Origin: Ampullimonas aquatilis | GTDB taxonomy: Bacteria > Pseudomonadota > Gammaproteobacteria > Burkholderiales > Burkholderiaceae_D | DNA: 64,000 nt | Direction of reading: 5' to 3' | Assembly (NCBI RefSeq): GCF_049675895.1 | Contig: NZ_CP183834.1 | Location: forward strand, 2,046,001-2,110,000 | Part shown: positions 28,053 to 37,549 of the stretch, one piece after another | Layout: each line of letters opens with the position of its first letter | Numbering within the stretch: position 1 is the first letter of the stretch | The notes under the pieces: model-generated | What the model saw: only the letters and a program-made list of their open reading frames with translations | Databases searched by the model: none | Told to the model about the DNA's origin: nothing | Position numbers and translations under genes: made by a program

Positions 28053-29720
28053 GTGGAATGGTTGAGCGAAATCCGGATTTTTGGCAAGCTGTTGATCGGC
28101 TTCATGGCTTTTGTCATGGTAGCGGCGATCATGGGTATTGCCTCGATCGGGCAAATCAGCCAGTCACGCGACATCTCGACCGAACTCAACGACAACTGGT
28201 TACCCAATACCGAACATGTCGCCCAGATGTCAAAAAGCCTGTCCGATCTGCGCGAAAACGAGTTGCAACATATTCTCGCAAGCAACCCTGAACAAAAAAA
28301 CACCATAGCACGCACGATGGAGCAGGACCAACGCAAACTCGAAGACACCATTGCCTCTTACGACAACCTGAATATGGAAAAACAGGAGCGCGAACTGCAC
28401 AAGGCGTTTCGAGGTTTATGGGATAAATATGCACTCGAACATAAAAAGATAGTTGGCATCTCCAACGAGCTGAATCAACAACAGGCACTACAACTTTATC
28501 TAGGGTCAAGTGCCGAATTATTTAACCAGATGCGCCACAAACTCGCAGACAATCTGGTACTCAATATTGATGGTGGTATGGAAACCAATCAACGCAGCGA
28601 CAGCCTGCACAAGTCCACCATGCATATCATCTTGCTGGGTTTGGTGATCATGCTGCTATTTGGAATTGGTATGTCATTTGTGCTGGCCCGGCATATTGCC
28701 AAACCCATCAATACCACCACCGAGGCCATGTACCGGATGGCCAATGGGCATGAGGATATTGAAAGACTTGAAGTCACCGGCACGGATGAACCCAGTGAAT
28801 TACTGGCCAGCTTTAATCGGGTGCTGCAAAAATTTCATGATATTCGCATGGGCAGAACCCATTCACGCATGCCCGCCATGAATAACCTCAATCCCAACAC
28901 CCAACCTCAGCGCCCCGAGGCTGCCAAACAGTTTGTACGCAAGAAAAGCGGCATGCAAACAGGTAGCCGCAATCTGACACCTGACTCAGCCAGCCCCGAA
29001 GCCGCACTGGTTAGTGATAGCCGGATTGGTGACCCTGATATACAGCATTTGAGTGACACTGAACCCAGCACCCAGACTAATCCGGCGGCACAGGACAAAA
29101 CGGTCAAGCCCAAAGAGATTGCCACAGCCAGTGATGAAAATATGGCCGATCTGGAAGGACTGGATCTGGACTCCTTCTTTGCCCCACACCCTCAGAACGA
29201 GGATACCAAGGAGAGCTCATCAAATTCGACACTGCCTTATAACGCTAGCGGCAGCAACAAACAATTGGCTCGGCAACGCAGCAATAACCACACAGCATCA
29301 CAAGATGCCTATGATGAAAAACGCGCATTTGATGAACTCCAGCAAATCGTCACCACCAAAGAAAAAAAACCAGCAGGGCCAGTCATACCAGGCAATCCAC
29401 GTTATCAGGATCGCATGCGCGCCTCCTGGTCAATGGAAATCAGAGATGGCAATGGACAACGTATCAAGGCCAAACTGGTCAATATTGGTGCTGATGGTTT
29501 GTCATTACTTTGCCCCAATAATCTGCAAGCAGGCGATGACTATGAAGCCGTCATGTTCATCCCTGACCCACAACAGCCGACCGTGAAAAAAGAAGTGAAA
29601 TGCCGCTTCAAACAAGGTAGCGCCATTCTGGCCAATGGCGGCGAATATCGTATTGAAGCCACCATGACTGAACTGGAAGACAGTGGCAAGGCTTTCATCA
29701 GACAATGGATGGGTGGCTGA
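28053..29720 (+). CDS. Membrane receptor with four-helix sensor, HAMP and C-terminal PilZ domain
   Basis: Start GTG 28053 with AGGAG seven bases before. An N-terminal membrane helix (residues 8-30) is followed by a periplasmic four-helix-bundle sensor like that of chemoreceptors (to about 190), a second membrane helix (MHIILLGLVIMLLFGIGMSFVLA), a HAMP domain (AKPINTTTEAMYRMANG) and a long polar linker with the motif MADLEGLDLDSFF. The last 105 residues form a PilZ domain with RYQDR (RxxxR) and NIGADG in place of NxSxxG. No kinase, methyl-accepting or GGDEF part is present. Probably a receptor whose output depends on c-di-GMP, or the reverse; the role is inferred. Confidence 0.78.
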   Translation: MEWLSEIRIFGKLLIGFMAFVMVAAIMGIASIGQISQSRDISTELNDNWLPNTEHVAQMSKSLSDLRENELQHILASNPEQKNTIARTMEQDQRKLEDTIASYDNLNMEKQERELHKAFRGLWDKYALEHKKIVGISNELNQQQALQLYLGSSAELFNQMRHKLADNLVLNIDGGMETNQRSDSLHKSTMHIILLGLVIMLLFGIGMSFVLARHIAKPINTTTEAMYRMANGHEDIERLEVTGTDEPSELLASFNRVLQKFHDIRMGRTHSRMPAMNNLNPNTQPQRPEAAKQFVRKKSGMQTGSRNLTPDSASPEAALVSDSRIGDPDIQHLSDTEPSTQTNPAAQDKTVKPKEIATASDENMADLEGLDLDSFFAPHPQNEDTKESSSNSTLPYNASGSNKQLARQRSNNHTASQDAYDEKRAFDELQQIVTTKEKKPAGPVIPGNPRYQDRMRASWSMEIRDGNGQRIKAKLVNIGADGLSLLCPNNLQAGDDYEAVMFIPDPQQPTVKKEVKCRFKQGSAILANGGEYRIEATMTELEDSGKAFIRQWMGG

Positions 29721-29985
29721 TCACACCACCATTGGTTTATCCGGATTGCCTCTCAAGCCAACTTCCCCCCACTCCGTCGCTGGGGTCATGGCAAAACCTT
29801 ATTGGTCATTGGCACACAATTTACCAGTTAAGTACCGCGACTTATCACCGCAGATTGACCACTCAAATGATAATAATTCCCATTTATATCAATATCCGTT
29901 ATCCTAGTGACCTGCTTCAAATCAAACGTCGATCACTTATTGAAGACCATACTCAACCTATTACATCGCAATCGAAAGGAATCCT

Positions 29986-30252
29986 ATGCGCTCACTTATC
30001 GTTTTTGCTTTCTTTGCCAGTTTTTCCAGTGCCGCTATTGCTGATGCAAACTGTCCTGCCTACCCTAAATCAGAATGGATGAAGGAAGAAGACGTCAAGG
30101 CCAAGCTGGTTGAGCAAGGTTATACGATCAAAAAATTCAAGGTGGAAGGCAACTGTTATGAAATTTATGGCCGTAACAAAAAAGGCCAGAAAGTCGAAAT
30201 TTACTTTGATGCCAAAACCATGGCCATTGTAAAGTCTGAAATTGAAGATTGA
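29986..30252 (+). CDS. Periplasmic PepSY-like protein
   Basis: An 88-residue exported protein: signal peptide to about residue 20 (FAFFASFSSAAIADA), then one PepSY-type repeat (EEDVKAKLVEQGYTIKKFKVEGNCYEIYGRNKKGQ) and the FDAKTMAIVKSEIED end. Two cysteines could pair. PepSY proteins often accompany membrane cytochromes or inhibit peptidases. It lies 24 bases before a cytochrome b561 gene, so the pair is probably one redox unit. AAAGGA is placed before the ATG. Confidence 0.82.
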   Translation: MRSLIVFAFFASFSSAAIADANCPAYPKSEWMKEEDVKAKLVEQGYTIKKFKVEGNCYEIYGRNKKGQKVEIYFDAKTMAIVKSEIED

Positions 30253-30276
30253 TTTTGACCGCCATCATTTCCAAAA

Positions 30277-30858
30277 ATGACATCATCCCAAGTTATCACT
30301 AAAGCATCACTTATCTGGGACTGGCGAGTACGCTTATGTCATTGGCTGGTGGCGGCCCTGGTATTATTTAATCAATTTAATGAAGGCGATAACCGAGCTC
30401 TACACCGTTACGTCGGTTACACCACCGTGTTTTTGGTACTACTGCGCCTGGTGTGGGGTAGCACAACCGCTCAAGGTCATGCCGATTTTCGGCAATGGCC
30501 AGCCTTGAGGCAGGTTGGCCGTTACCTGCGCCAGTTATTTGGCTGGGTTTGTCAAACTGGGTTGAAGCGATCCCCGCTGCATGATCCACGGCACCAGTTA
30601 CCCAGTTATGAAGGACATAACCCGGCTGGTGCCGCCATGGCTTGGTTCTTTTGGCTATTGATTTTGCTGTTGGGTTTGTCAGGCTGGATGATGCAACTTG
30701 ATCAGTTTTGGGGTGAAGATTGGCTGCAAAAAGTCCATGAGTTGATGGCTGACCTACTGTTGGCCTGTATTGCAATTCATATTAGTGCCGCCGTACTGAT
30801 GAGCCGAGTTCATCACAGCAATCTCATCAAGACCATGATCACGGGCAAAAAATCTTAA
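30277..30858 (+). CDS. Cytochrome b561-family membrane protein
   Basis: A diheme b-type cytochrome with four membrane helices. Haem-ligand candidates are His in RLCHWLVA, HRYVGYTTVF, and the pair in the last two helices (QKVHELMADLL and ACIAIHISAAVL). The 193 residues match the small prokaryotic cytochrome b561 group that moves electrons from quinol to periplasmic acceptors. It directly follows the PepSY protein, a pairing seen in other bacteria; the physiological partner is unknown. Confidence 0.87.
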   Translation: MTSSQVITKASLIWDWRVRLCHWLVAALVLFNQFNEGDNRALHRYVGYTTVFLVLLRLVWGSTTAQGHADFRQWPALRQVGRYLRQLFGWVCQTGLKRSPLHDPRHQLPSYEGHNPAGAAMAWFFWLLILLLGLSGWMMQLDQFWGEDWLQKVHELMADLLLACIAIHISAAVLMSRVHHSNLIKTMITGKKS

Positions 30859-31024
30859 TCAGCGTTGTCCTACAAATAAATACGCGCTTTTTCAGTCGTT
30901 GAAACATCTCGTTACGGCTAGTCTGTCAGCCAGATCCCAACTTATGCGTTAATAGCAATATTCATCACGCGTTCAACGTTGCTCAAAATCAGCATTCAAC
31001 GCGTTCATCACGCAGGAGTTTTAT

Positions 31025-31770
31025 ATGAGTACAACAGGCAAGATTCATCCTTTGGTAGCAGGTGCTGCCGTTTCATTGATTATCGTTTCTGGCATTGGCG
31101 CAGCATCCATTCTTGGCTGGCTACCCAACTCCAATAGCTCGCAACACAACACACCCGTTGCCACCATTGAAGCCCCGACCAGCAATCAGGTAGCAGCCGT
31201 GACGCCTGCTGTGGAACCGGCGCCATCAGTGGTAGCGCCTGCTGCACCGGCAGCACCCGTACCTCAAGCTGCACCGCCCGTCGTGGAGGCCGCACCCGTG
31301 CCACATCCGGTGAACAAACCTCAACCCGTTGTCAAGCACAACAAGCCACATCCAACGCCAGCACCTGTTGCGCAAAGCAATGAAGGTGGCTATGTGGAAC
31401 CCAACTCACCTCAGCCGGTGCAAGCTGCGCCAGTTTGCGGTAATTGTGGTGTGATTTCCAGCATCAGCCAAGTTGAACGGGCTACCGGCGAAGCCAATGG
31501 TGTCGGTGCTGTGGGTGGTGCCGTACTGGGTGGTATCTGGGTCACCAGGTTGGCGGCGGCAGTGGCCGTGATATTGCCACCGTATTGGGTGCTTTGGGTG
31601 GCGGTGTAGCGGGTCATAATGTTGAAAAACGGGTGCGCACTGAGAAAGTCTATGAAATTCGTGTGCGCATGGACGATGGCTCCAGTCGCACGATTACGCA
31701 AAAAGATCCATCGGGTTGGCAATCTGGCCAACGTGTGCAGGTTTCCAATGGCAGCCTGTCACCAATGTAA
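31025..31770 (+). pseudogene. Glycine-zipper 2TM surface protein, frameshifted
   Basis: The first frame (31025-31609) has an N-terminal membrane anchor, a long Pro/Ala-rich linker, CGNCGVISSISQVE and the start of a glycine zipper (GVGAVGGAVLGG), then runs into unrelated sequence. The missing half is in the -1 frame from 31537: LGHQVGGGSGRDIATVLGAL, GGGVAGHNVEKRV and the domain end RTITQKDPSGWQSGQRV to 31770. Restoring one C at about 31537 (ATCTGG to ATCCTGG) rejoins a normal 249-residue protein. No slippery heptamer is seen, so this is a mutation or a sequence error, not programmed shifting. Intact relatives sit in the envelope. Confidence 0.8.
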
Positions 31771-31797
31771 TCGGTGACTAAAAATCCTTTGCCATAT

Positions 31798-31836
31798 AAA
31801 AATGGCTGGTACTCCTAGGATGTACCAGCCATTTTT
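31798..31836 (+). terminator. Rho-independent terminator
   Basis: Perfect 15-base stem AAAAATGGCTGGTAC / GTACCAGCCATTTTT with a nine-base loop, 27 bases after the glycine-zipper gene. It leads directly into partial repeat copy D. Confidence 0.92.
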
Positions 31837-31841
31837 TCATT

Positions 31842-31907
31842 CAATTAGCTGCTTAGGTGCATTATTAAAGGACCCTACAGCACCAATTTTTTACTACCCT
31901 GTAGTAT
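31842..31907 (+). repeat. Partial 80 bp-family repeat, copy D
   Basis: Middle and right end of the family: TCAATTAGCTGCTTAGGTGCATTATTAAAGG, then a six-T run and TTTACTACCCTGTAGTAT. The left inverted repeat is missing, its place taken by the terminator. It lies between the glycine-zipper gene and iscX. Confidence 0.65.
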
Positions 31908-31971
31908 GGCCAAATGAATGGTTTGCTCAATCACATACTCACCAGCAAAATTGGCAGCGAGTAAGTCAGGC

Positions 31972-32166
31972 TTAACGGGCTTCATCAATCCAGGCCATCT
32001 GGATGGATTCCAGAATTTTTTCATTGGAGCGATCCGGCGCATCGTCAAACTCTTCCAATTCGCAAACCCATTTATGCAGATCGGTAAAACGCAGCGTCAA
32101 TGGATCAGTATCAGGAAATTTTTCATAAAGCGCAATCGCAATATCAAGCGTGTCAGTCCATTTCAT
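31972..32166 (-). CDS. iscX: Iron-sulfur assembly protein IscX
   Basis: A 64-residue acidic adaptor that binds IscS and iron and tunes cluster assembly. The whole family pattern is visible: MKWTDTLDIAIALYEKFPD, RFTDLHKWVCELEEFDD and SNEKILESIQMAWIDE. It is the last gene of the isc operon, 121 bases after fdx. Confidence 0.95.
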   Translation of the reverse strand: MKWTDTLDIAIALYEKFPDTDPLTLRFTDLHKWVCELEEFDDAPDRSNEKILESIQMAWIDEAR

Positions 32167-32287
32167 GACTTGTCCTTTGGTGTAGTTCTTGGATATAGAG
32201 TGGTGTGAGTGCCAATAGCAAATTCATCAAAAGCAAAATCGTTGCCTGTTGTAATCAGCAACGCATCTAGCCGCTCAGAACCATTGT

Positions 32288-32629
32288 TTAGTGATTTTCG
32301 CGCGCGTGATTGATCGTATATTTAGGAATCTCGATGACCAGCTCACCGTCCTTGGGAATCAAGGCCTGACACGATAAACGCGAAGTCGGCTCCAGCCCCC
32401 AGGCCTTGTCGAGCAGATCATCCTCGGCTTCTTCAGACGGCACCAGCAACTCAAAGCCTTCACGCATCACTACATGACAAGTCGTACAGGCACACGACAT
32501 TTCGCATGCATGTTCAATCGCAATATCATTGCGTAACAGGGTTTCGCAGATGCTTTCGCCTGGCGTGGCTTCCAGCACAGCGCCATCGGGGCAGAGCGTG
32601 GCATGGGGTAAAACAATAAGTTGGGTCAT
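32288..32629 (-). CDS. fdx: [2Fe-2S] ferredoxin of the Isc system
   Basis: An adrenodoxin-type ferredoxin supplying electrons for cluster assembly. The four cluster cysteines are in CEMSCACTTC and, about 35 residues on, SRLSCQAL. Length 113 residues is typical. It lies 117 bases after hscA in the isc operon. Confidence 0.95.
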   Translation of the reverse strand: MTQLIVLPHATLCPDGAVLEATPGESICETLLRNDIAIEHACEMSCACTTCHVVMREGFELLVPSEEAEDDLLDKAWGLEPTSRLSCQALIPKDGELVIEIPKYTINHARENH

Positions 32630-32746
32630 GATAATTTCCTGGCAGACTGTCAGATTTGTCGTGCTGATTGTTGCAGTGATTGTCTAATCAAATAGTGACA
32701 GTCAATCAACACGACAATTAAATATTAAAGAAATTTAAAAGAAATA

Positions 32747-34621
32747 TTAAAGTGCATCAATTTGTTTGCCAGTCAGGGCCGACTGAATACTCTTGTCCAT
32801 GCGCCGCGCTGCAAAGCTTTCAGTGGCATCTGACAATGCAGCAATGCCAGCCTTGATGGCGGCTTGATCATCGACTTTGGCCAACTTGCGCAACTGGTCC
32901 ATCAAACCATGGATGAGTTGATGTTCATTGGCATTGAGCAGGTCACCATCAGCCTGTAACGCTGACTTGATGGCTTCGAGCAAGCGCTCCGCTTCAACCT
33001 GCTCTTCTCGCAAGGCACGTGCCTTGATGTCCGAATCGGCTGATTTGAAACTATCCTGCAACATGCGGGTAATGTCATCATCAGCCAAACCATACGAGGG
33101 CTTGACGGTGATGGACGCCTCGACACCCGAATTCATTTCTCGCGCACTGACCGCCAACAAGCCATCGGCATCGACCTGAAAAGTCACACGGATGCGCGCG
33201 GCACCCGCCACCATCGGTGGAATGCCACGCAACTCAAAACGGGCCAATGAGCGGCAATCACTGACCAGTTCCCGCTCGCCCTGCAAGACATGAATCGCCA
33301 TCGCAGTTTGCCCATCCTTGAAGGTGGTGAACTCCTGGGCACGAGCAACCGGAATGGTTGAGTTACGAGGAATCACTTTTTCGACCAAGCCCCCCATGGT
33401 TTCCAGGCCGAGCGACAGTGGAATCACATCCAGCAACAGCCAGTCATCACCCGCCGCTCGATTACCCGCCAGCAAATTAGCTTGAATTGCTGCTCCCAGG
33501 GCCACCACTTTGTCAGGATCAAGATTGGTTAAGGGTATTTGACCAAAATAAGTACCGACGGCCTGCTGGATTTGCGGCATGCGCGTCGCACCACCCACCA
33601 TCACTACCCCCTTCACTTCGGCCACAGTCAATCCTGCATCACGCATGGCTTTACGAGTAGCGCTCAAGGTCTTGTTGACGAGTGGTTGAGTCAGCTCATA
33701 AAAAATAGATCGTGTTAAGGTCAAGCACGGCTCAGCCTGAAAAATGGTACTTTCTTCCATCGTCAGACGTTCTTTCGCAGCACGCGCCTCTACCCGCAAC
33801 ATGGCGCGTGCGTGATTGCGAGCCGTATCATCAGCCAGGCTAGGATGCAGCTTTTCGAGCGCCCAATCCACAATCGCCGCATCAAAATCGTCACCACCGA
33901 GTGCCGAATCTCCGCCGGTTGCGAGCACTTCAAAAACACCCTTGGTCAGACGCAATATTGAAATATCAAAGGTACCACCACCCAGATCATAAACCGCATA
34001 AATGCCTTCAGAGGCATTGTCCAATCCATAGGCAATCGCCGCGGCGGTCGGCTCATTGAGCAAGCGCAAGACATTGATACCGGCTAATTTAGCCGCATCT
34101 TTGGTGGCCTGACGTTGTGCATCATCAAAATAAGCAGGAACGGTAATGACCGCACCAACCAGTTCATCATCCAGACTATCTTCAGCACGTTGCCGCAAGG
34201 TTGCCAGTATTTCAGCAGATACCTCAACCGGGCTTTTGATGCCTGCAGCGGTACCAAGCTGCACCATGCCACCTTGCCCATCGGTCGGCTCAATAAAGTC
34301 ATACGGCAACTGATCGCCATATAGCTGATGTATATCAGCCAGGCCACGACCCATAAAGCGCTTGACCGAGACAATCGTATTTTTGGGATCACGGGTCTGT
34401 TCTGTCTGCGCCTTGACGCCACAATGCGCATGGCCATTAGGCAAATAACGCACAATGGATGGCAACAGAAAACGTCCGGATTCGTCAGGAAGTACTTCAG
34501 GAATACTGTTGCGAACTGTCGCCACCAAAGAGTTGGTGGTGCCTAAATCAATCCCGACAGCCGAACGGCGTTGATGCGGAGCCGGTGCCATGCCCGGCTC
34601 GGAAATCTGGAGCAATGCCAT
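32747..34621 (-). CDS. hscA: Fe-S cluster chaperone HscA
   Basis: A specialised Hsp70 that, with HscB, helps IscU release its cluster. The 624 residues contain the ATPase signatures GIDLGTTNSLVA, VYDLGGGTFDISIL and MVGGATRMPQIQ, then the substrate-binding domain and a helical lid. Length and the location after hscB distinguish it from DnaK. It recognises the LPPVK motif that is present in the IscU of this operon. Confidence 0.97.
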   Translation of the reverse strand: MALLQISEPGMAPAPHQRRSAVGIDLGTTNSLVATVRNSIPEVLPDESGRFLLPSIVRYLPNGHAHCGVKAQTEQTRDPKNTIVSVKRFMGRGLADIHQLYGDQLPYDFIEPTDGQGGMVQLGTAAGIKSPVEVSAEILATLRQRAEDSLDDELVGAVITVPAYFDDAQRQATKDAAKLAGINVLRLLNEPTAAAIAYGLDNASEGIYAVYDLGGGTFDISILRLTKGVFEVLATGGDSALGGDDFDAAIVDWALEKLHPSLADDTARNHARAMLRVEARAAKERLTMEESTIFQAEPCLTLTRSIFYELTQPLVNKTLSATRKAMRDAGLTVAEVKGVVMVGGATRMPQIQQAVGTYFGQIPLTNLDPDKVVALGAAIQANLLAGNRAAGDDWLLLDVIPLSLGLETMGGLVEKVIPRNSTIPVARAQEFTTFKDGQTAMAIHVLQGERELVSDCRSLARFELRGIPPMVAGAARIRVTFQVDADGLLAVSAREMNSGVEASITVKPSYGLADDDITRMLQDSFKSADSDIKARALREEQVEAERLLEAIKSALQADGDLLNANEHQLIHGLMDQLRKLAKVDDQAAIKAGIAALSDATESFAARRMDKSIQSALTGKQIDAL

Positions 34622-34741
34622 AAAAAAAGTATCGTCAGAATGAGGTTGTTATTATCATCATTATCGTGCCGCTCAAACCATCCAGTGGAGCATTTGATAC
34701 CATCTATCAGCCATTGGTATCAGCACTTGCAGCAATGGATG

Positions 34742-35263
34742 TCAGGCATCCTCGATCATGGCAATGGTATCGCCAACTTCAGCAGCAAATTTTTCCACGA
34801 ACATCAGTTCGCGAACCTGCTTGCCAGCCGTTGCAAAATCCTTGCTCTGATCAATCAATGCACCTACTTGGTCCAGTGTGGCCTTTTTGCTTTGCCGCAC
34901 ATCTTGTTCCAGCCCAGCCAATGCGGTTTCATTGCGCGTTGCTCTGGCTTCTTCCAGCGCTTCACGCCATGCCATCTGCCGCATCAAAAATGCCGCTGGC
35001 ATGGAAGTATTGGATTCAGTCTGTAAGTCAACACCATTCAATTCGCACAAATAGCTTGCGCGTTTGAGTGGATTTTTGAGCGTCTGATAAGCCTCATTGG
35101 CGCGAGTTGCCCATTGCATGGCGACACGTTTTTCTGTGTCACTGCTATTGGCAAACTTGTCAGGATGCACTCGCGACTGTACCTGACGGTACGCCGTATC
35201 AAGGGCAGCCATGTCAAGCGCAAACGCGGGTATCAGGCCAAACAGTTCAAAATGATTTTGCAC
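34742..35263 (-). CDS. hscB: Fe-S cluster co-chaperone HscB
   Basis: A J-domain protein that delivers IscU to HscA. The 173 residues start with the J-domain (QNHFELFGLIPAFALD) and contain the invariant HPD in QSRVHPDKFAN; the C-terminal three-helix part for IscU binding follows. It ends 120 bases before hscA on the same strand. Confidence 0.96.
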   Translation of the reverse strand: MQNHFELFGLIPAFALDMAALDTAYRQVQSRVHPDKFANSSDTEKRVAMQWATRANEAYQTLKNPLKRASYLCELNGVDLQTESNTSMPAAFLMRQMAWREALEEARATRNETALAGLEQDVRQSKKATLDQVGALIDQSKDFATAGKQVRELMFVEKFAAEVGDTIAMIEDA

Positions 35264-35385
35264 AGCAGATCAGTCAATACTGCCAAACAACGCGAAGTTA
35301 TTGGGCAAATGCCAGTTAAAGAAACAAAGAACCAAGTTGCACAGCATCAATTGCAAAACCATATGGTATTGTCAGTCGACGCTGG

Positions 35386-35709
35386 TCAGATGCGGAAGGA
35401 TTCACCACAACCACACTCATCCTTGACGTTAGGATTGTTGAATTTGAAGCCTTCATTCAACCCTTCCCTTGCATAATCAAGTTCTGTGCCATCCAGATAG
35501 GCAAGACTCTTGGGATCGACCAGCACCTTGATGCCGTGCGACTCAAAAATTTCGTCATCGGGTTGTGATTCGTCAGCGTATTCCAGCTTATAAGCCAGTC
35601 CCGAACAGCCGGTGGTACGAACCCCCAGGCGCAAGCCAATACCTTTACCACGCTTCACCATGTAACGGCTTACGTGTTGGGCTGCTTTTTCGGTCAGTGA
35701 AATTGCCAT
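35386..35709 (-). CDS. iscA: A-type iron-sulfur carrier IscA
   Basis: Carries [Fe-S] clusters from IscU to target proteins. The three ligand cysteines are in TTGCSGLAYKLE and DECGCGESF. The 107 residues are standard. Located between iscU and hscB. Confidence 0.96.
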   Translation of the reverse strand: MAISLTEKAAQHVSRYMVKRGKGIGLRLGVRTTGCSGLAYKLEYADESQPDDEIFESHGIKVLVDPKSLAYLDGTELDYAREGLNEGFKFNNPNVKDECGCGESFRI

Positions 35710-35790
35710 GTCATCCTCGTCAGTGCCGCACTCAATTAACCTTAGGAAACGGGCTACTCAAATATTTTCAATACCCAAGCTTGCCAGCGT

Positions 35791-36195
35791 TCATGCAGCT
35801 TGTTGTGTGGTACCACCGGCATGTTTGGCCTGGTAGTCTTCTACTGCTGCCTTGATGGCATCTTCAGCCAAAATGGAACAGTGAATCTTGACCGGCGGTA
35901 ATGCCAGCTCTTCAGCAATCTGGGTATTTTTGATCGTCAGGGCCTCGTCCAGCGTTTTCCCCTTGACCCATTCGGTCACCAGGGAGCTGGAGGCAATGGC
36001 GGAACCACAACCATAAGTCTTGAATTTTGCGTCTTCAATCACACCCTGCTCATTGACCTTGATCTGCAGTTTCATGACATCGCCACAAGCGGGAGCGCCA
36101 ACCATGCCCGTACCAACAGACTCGTCGCCCTTTTCAAAAGAACCGACGTTGCGGGGGTTTTCGTAATGATCAAGTACTTTATCTGAATAGGCCAT
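35791..36195 (-). CDS. iscU: Iron-sulfur scaffold protein IscU
   Basis: The scaffold on which new clusters form. Ligand cysteines are in PACGDVMK, YGCGSAIASSS and IHCSILAED, and the HscA recognition motif LPPVK is intact. The second of two tandem ATG codons (36195) is used, with AAGGA seven bases before it. The C-terminus is slightly extended (KHAGGTTQQAA). Follows iscS by 62 bases. Confidence 0.97.
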   Translation of the reverse strand: MAYSDKVLDHYENPRNVGSFEKGDESVGTGMVGAPACGDVMKLQIKVNEQGVIEDAKFKTYGCGSAIASSSLVTEWVKGKTLDEALTIKNTQIAEELALPPVKIHCSILAEDAIKAAVEDYQAKHAGGTTQQAA

Positions 36196-36257
36196 CATGT
36201 ATTCCTTCTTTATATTTCTGTTTTCTTAGCCGGCGAGCCGGACTGAGTGCCGACAAA

Positions 36258-37517
36258 TCAGTGAGCGGCCCACTGGATTGAGCTGATATCAATCCCGTCT
36301 TTGTACATTTCCCACAGTGGCGATAGCTCACGCAGCTTGGCTACTTTGGTCGTTAGCAGATCGATTGCAAAATCAATATCGGCTTCGGTACTAAAACGGC
36401 CAATCGTGAAACGGATTGAGCTGTGTGCCAGCTCATCACTACGCCCCAGAGCGCGCAGCACATAAGATGGCTCCAATGACGCCGAGGTACAAGCCGAGCC
36501 GCTTGAAACCGCAATATCCTTGATCGCCATGATCAGAGACTCGCCTTCAACATAATTGAAGCTGATATTCAGATTGTGCGGTACTCGATGCGCCAGGTCA
36601 CCATTGACATAGACTTCTTCAATTTTGGTCAAACCAGCAACTAATCGATCGCGCAGCGCTCTGACGCGCACCATCTCGGTCGCCATTTCTTTACGGGCAA
36701 TTCGAAAAGCTTCGCCCATACCAACAATCTGGTGCGTCGCCAGGGTTCCTGAGCGCATACCACGCTCATGCCCACCACCATGCATTTGCGCTTCAATACG
36801 CACACGTGGCTTACGGCATACATAGAGTGCACCAATGCCTTTGGGGCCATAGGTTTTATGGGCAGTAAACGTCATCAGGTCAACCGGCCATTTTTCCAGA
36901 TCGATTTCCATCTTGCCAGTTGCCTGTGCCGCATCGGTATGAAAAATAATGCCCTTGGAACGACATAAAGCACCAATTGCCGGAATATCCTGAATGACAC
37001 CAATTTCATTGTTGACCAGCATCACCGACACCAAAATCGTATCCGGGCGAATTGCTTCTTCTAACTGCTCAATAGTGATCAGGCCATTGTCCTGCGGTTG
37101 CAGATAAGTGGCTTCAAACCCTTGACGCTCCAACTCACGCACGGTATCCAACACAGCCTTGTGCTCAGTCTTTACCGTAATGATGTGTTTGCCTTTGCTC
37201 TTGTAAAACTGGGCAGCACCTTTGAGCGCCAGGTTATTACTTTCGGTAGCCCCCGAAGTCCAGACAATTTCGCGAGGATCTGCATTAACCAGGGCGGCAA
37301 CTTGTTCACGCGCTTCTTCAACCGCATGCTCAGCAGCCCAACCATAGGCATGACTACGCGATGCAGGATTACCAAACTGCTCGCGCAGATAGGGAATCAT
37401 CTTGTCCACTACACGTGGATCAACCGGCGTCGTAGCGCTGTAGTCCATGTAAATTGGAAAATGGGGAGTCTGATGCTCTGCCAGACTCGTCAGCTGATGT
37501 TCAATAGGGGCGTTCAT
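36258..37517 (-). CDS. iscS: Cysteine desulfurase IscS
   Basis: PLP enzyme that takes sulfur from cysteine for clusters and thio-tRNA. The PLP lysine is in FTAHKTYGPKG and the catalytic cysteine in SSGSACTSASLEPSYVL. The body begins FPIYMDYSATTPVDPRVVDKM, the form I associate with betaproteobacteria; an extra 20 residues precede it. The 419-residue length is otherwise normal. Follows iscR by 32 bases. Confidence 0.97.
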   Translation of the reverse strand: MNAPIEHQLTSLAEHQTPHFPIYMDYSATTPVDPRVVDKMIPYLREQFGNPASRSHAYGWAAEHAVEEAREQVAALVNADPREIVWTSGATESNNLALKGAAQFYKSKGKHIITVKTEHKAVLDTVRELERQGFEATYLQPQDNGLITIEQLEEAIRPDTILVSVMLVNNEIGVIQDIPAIGALCRSKGIIFHTDAAQATGKMEIDLEKWPVDLMTFTAHKTYGPKGIGALYVCRKPRVRIEAQMHGGGHERGMRSGTLATHQIVGMGEAFRIARKEMATEMVRVRALRDRLVAGLTKIEEVYVNGDLAHRVPHNLNISFNYVEGESLIMAIKDIAVSSGSACTSASLEPSYVLRALGRSDELAHSSIRFTIGRFSTEADIDFAIDLLTTKVAKLRELSPLWEMYKDGIDISSIQWAAH

Positions 37518-37549
37518 ATCTCGACTTCTAAAACAGGGGTCAATATGAT

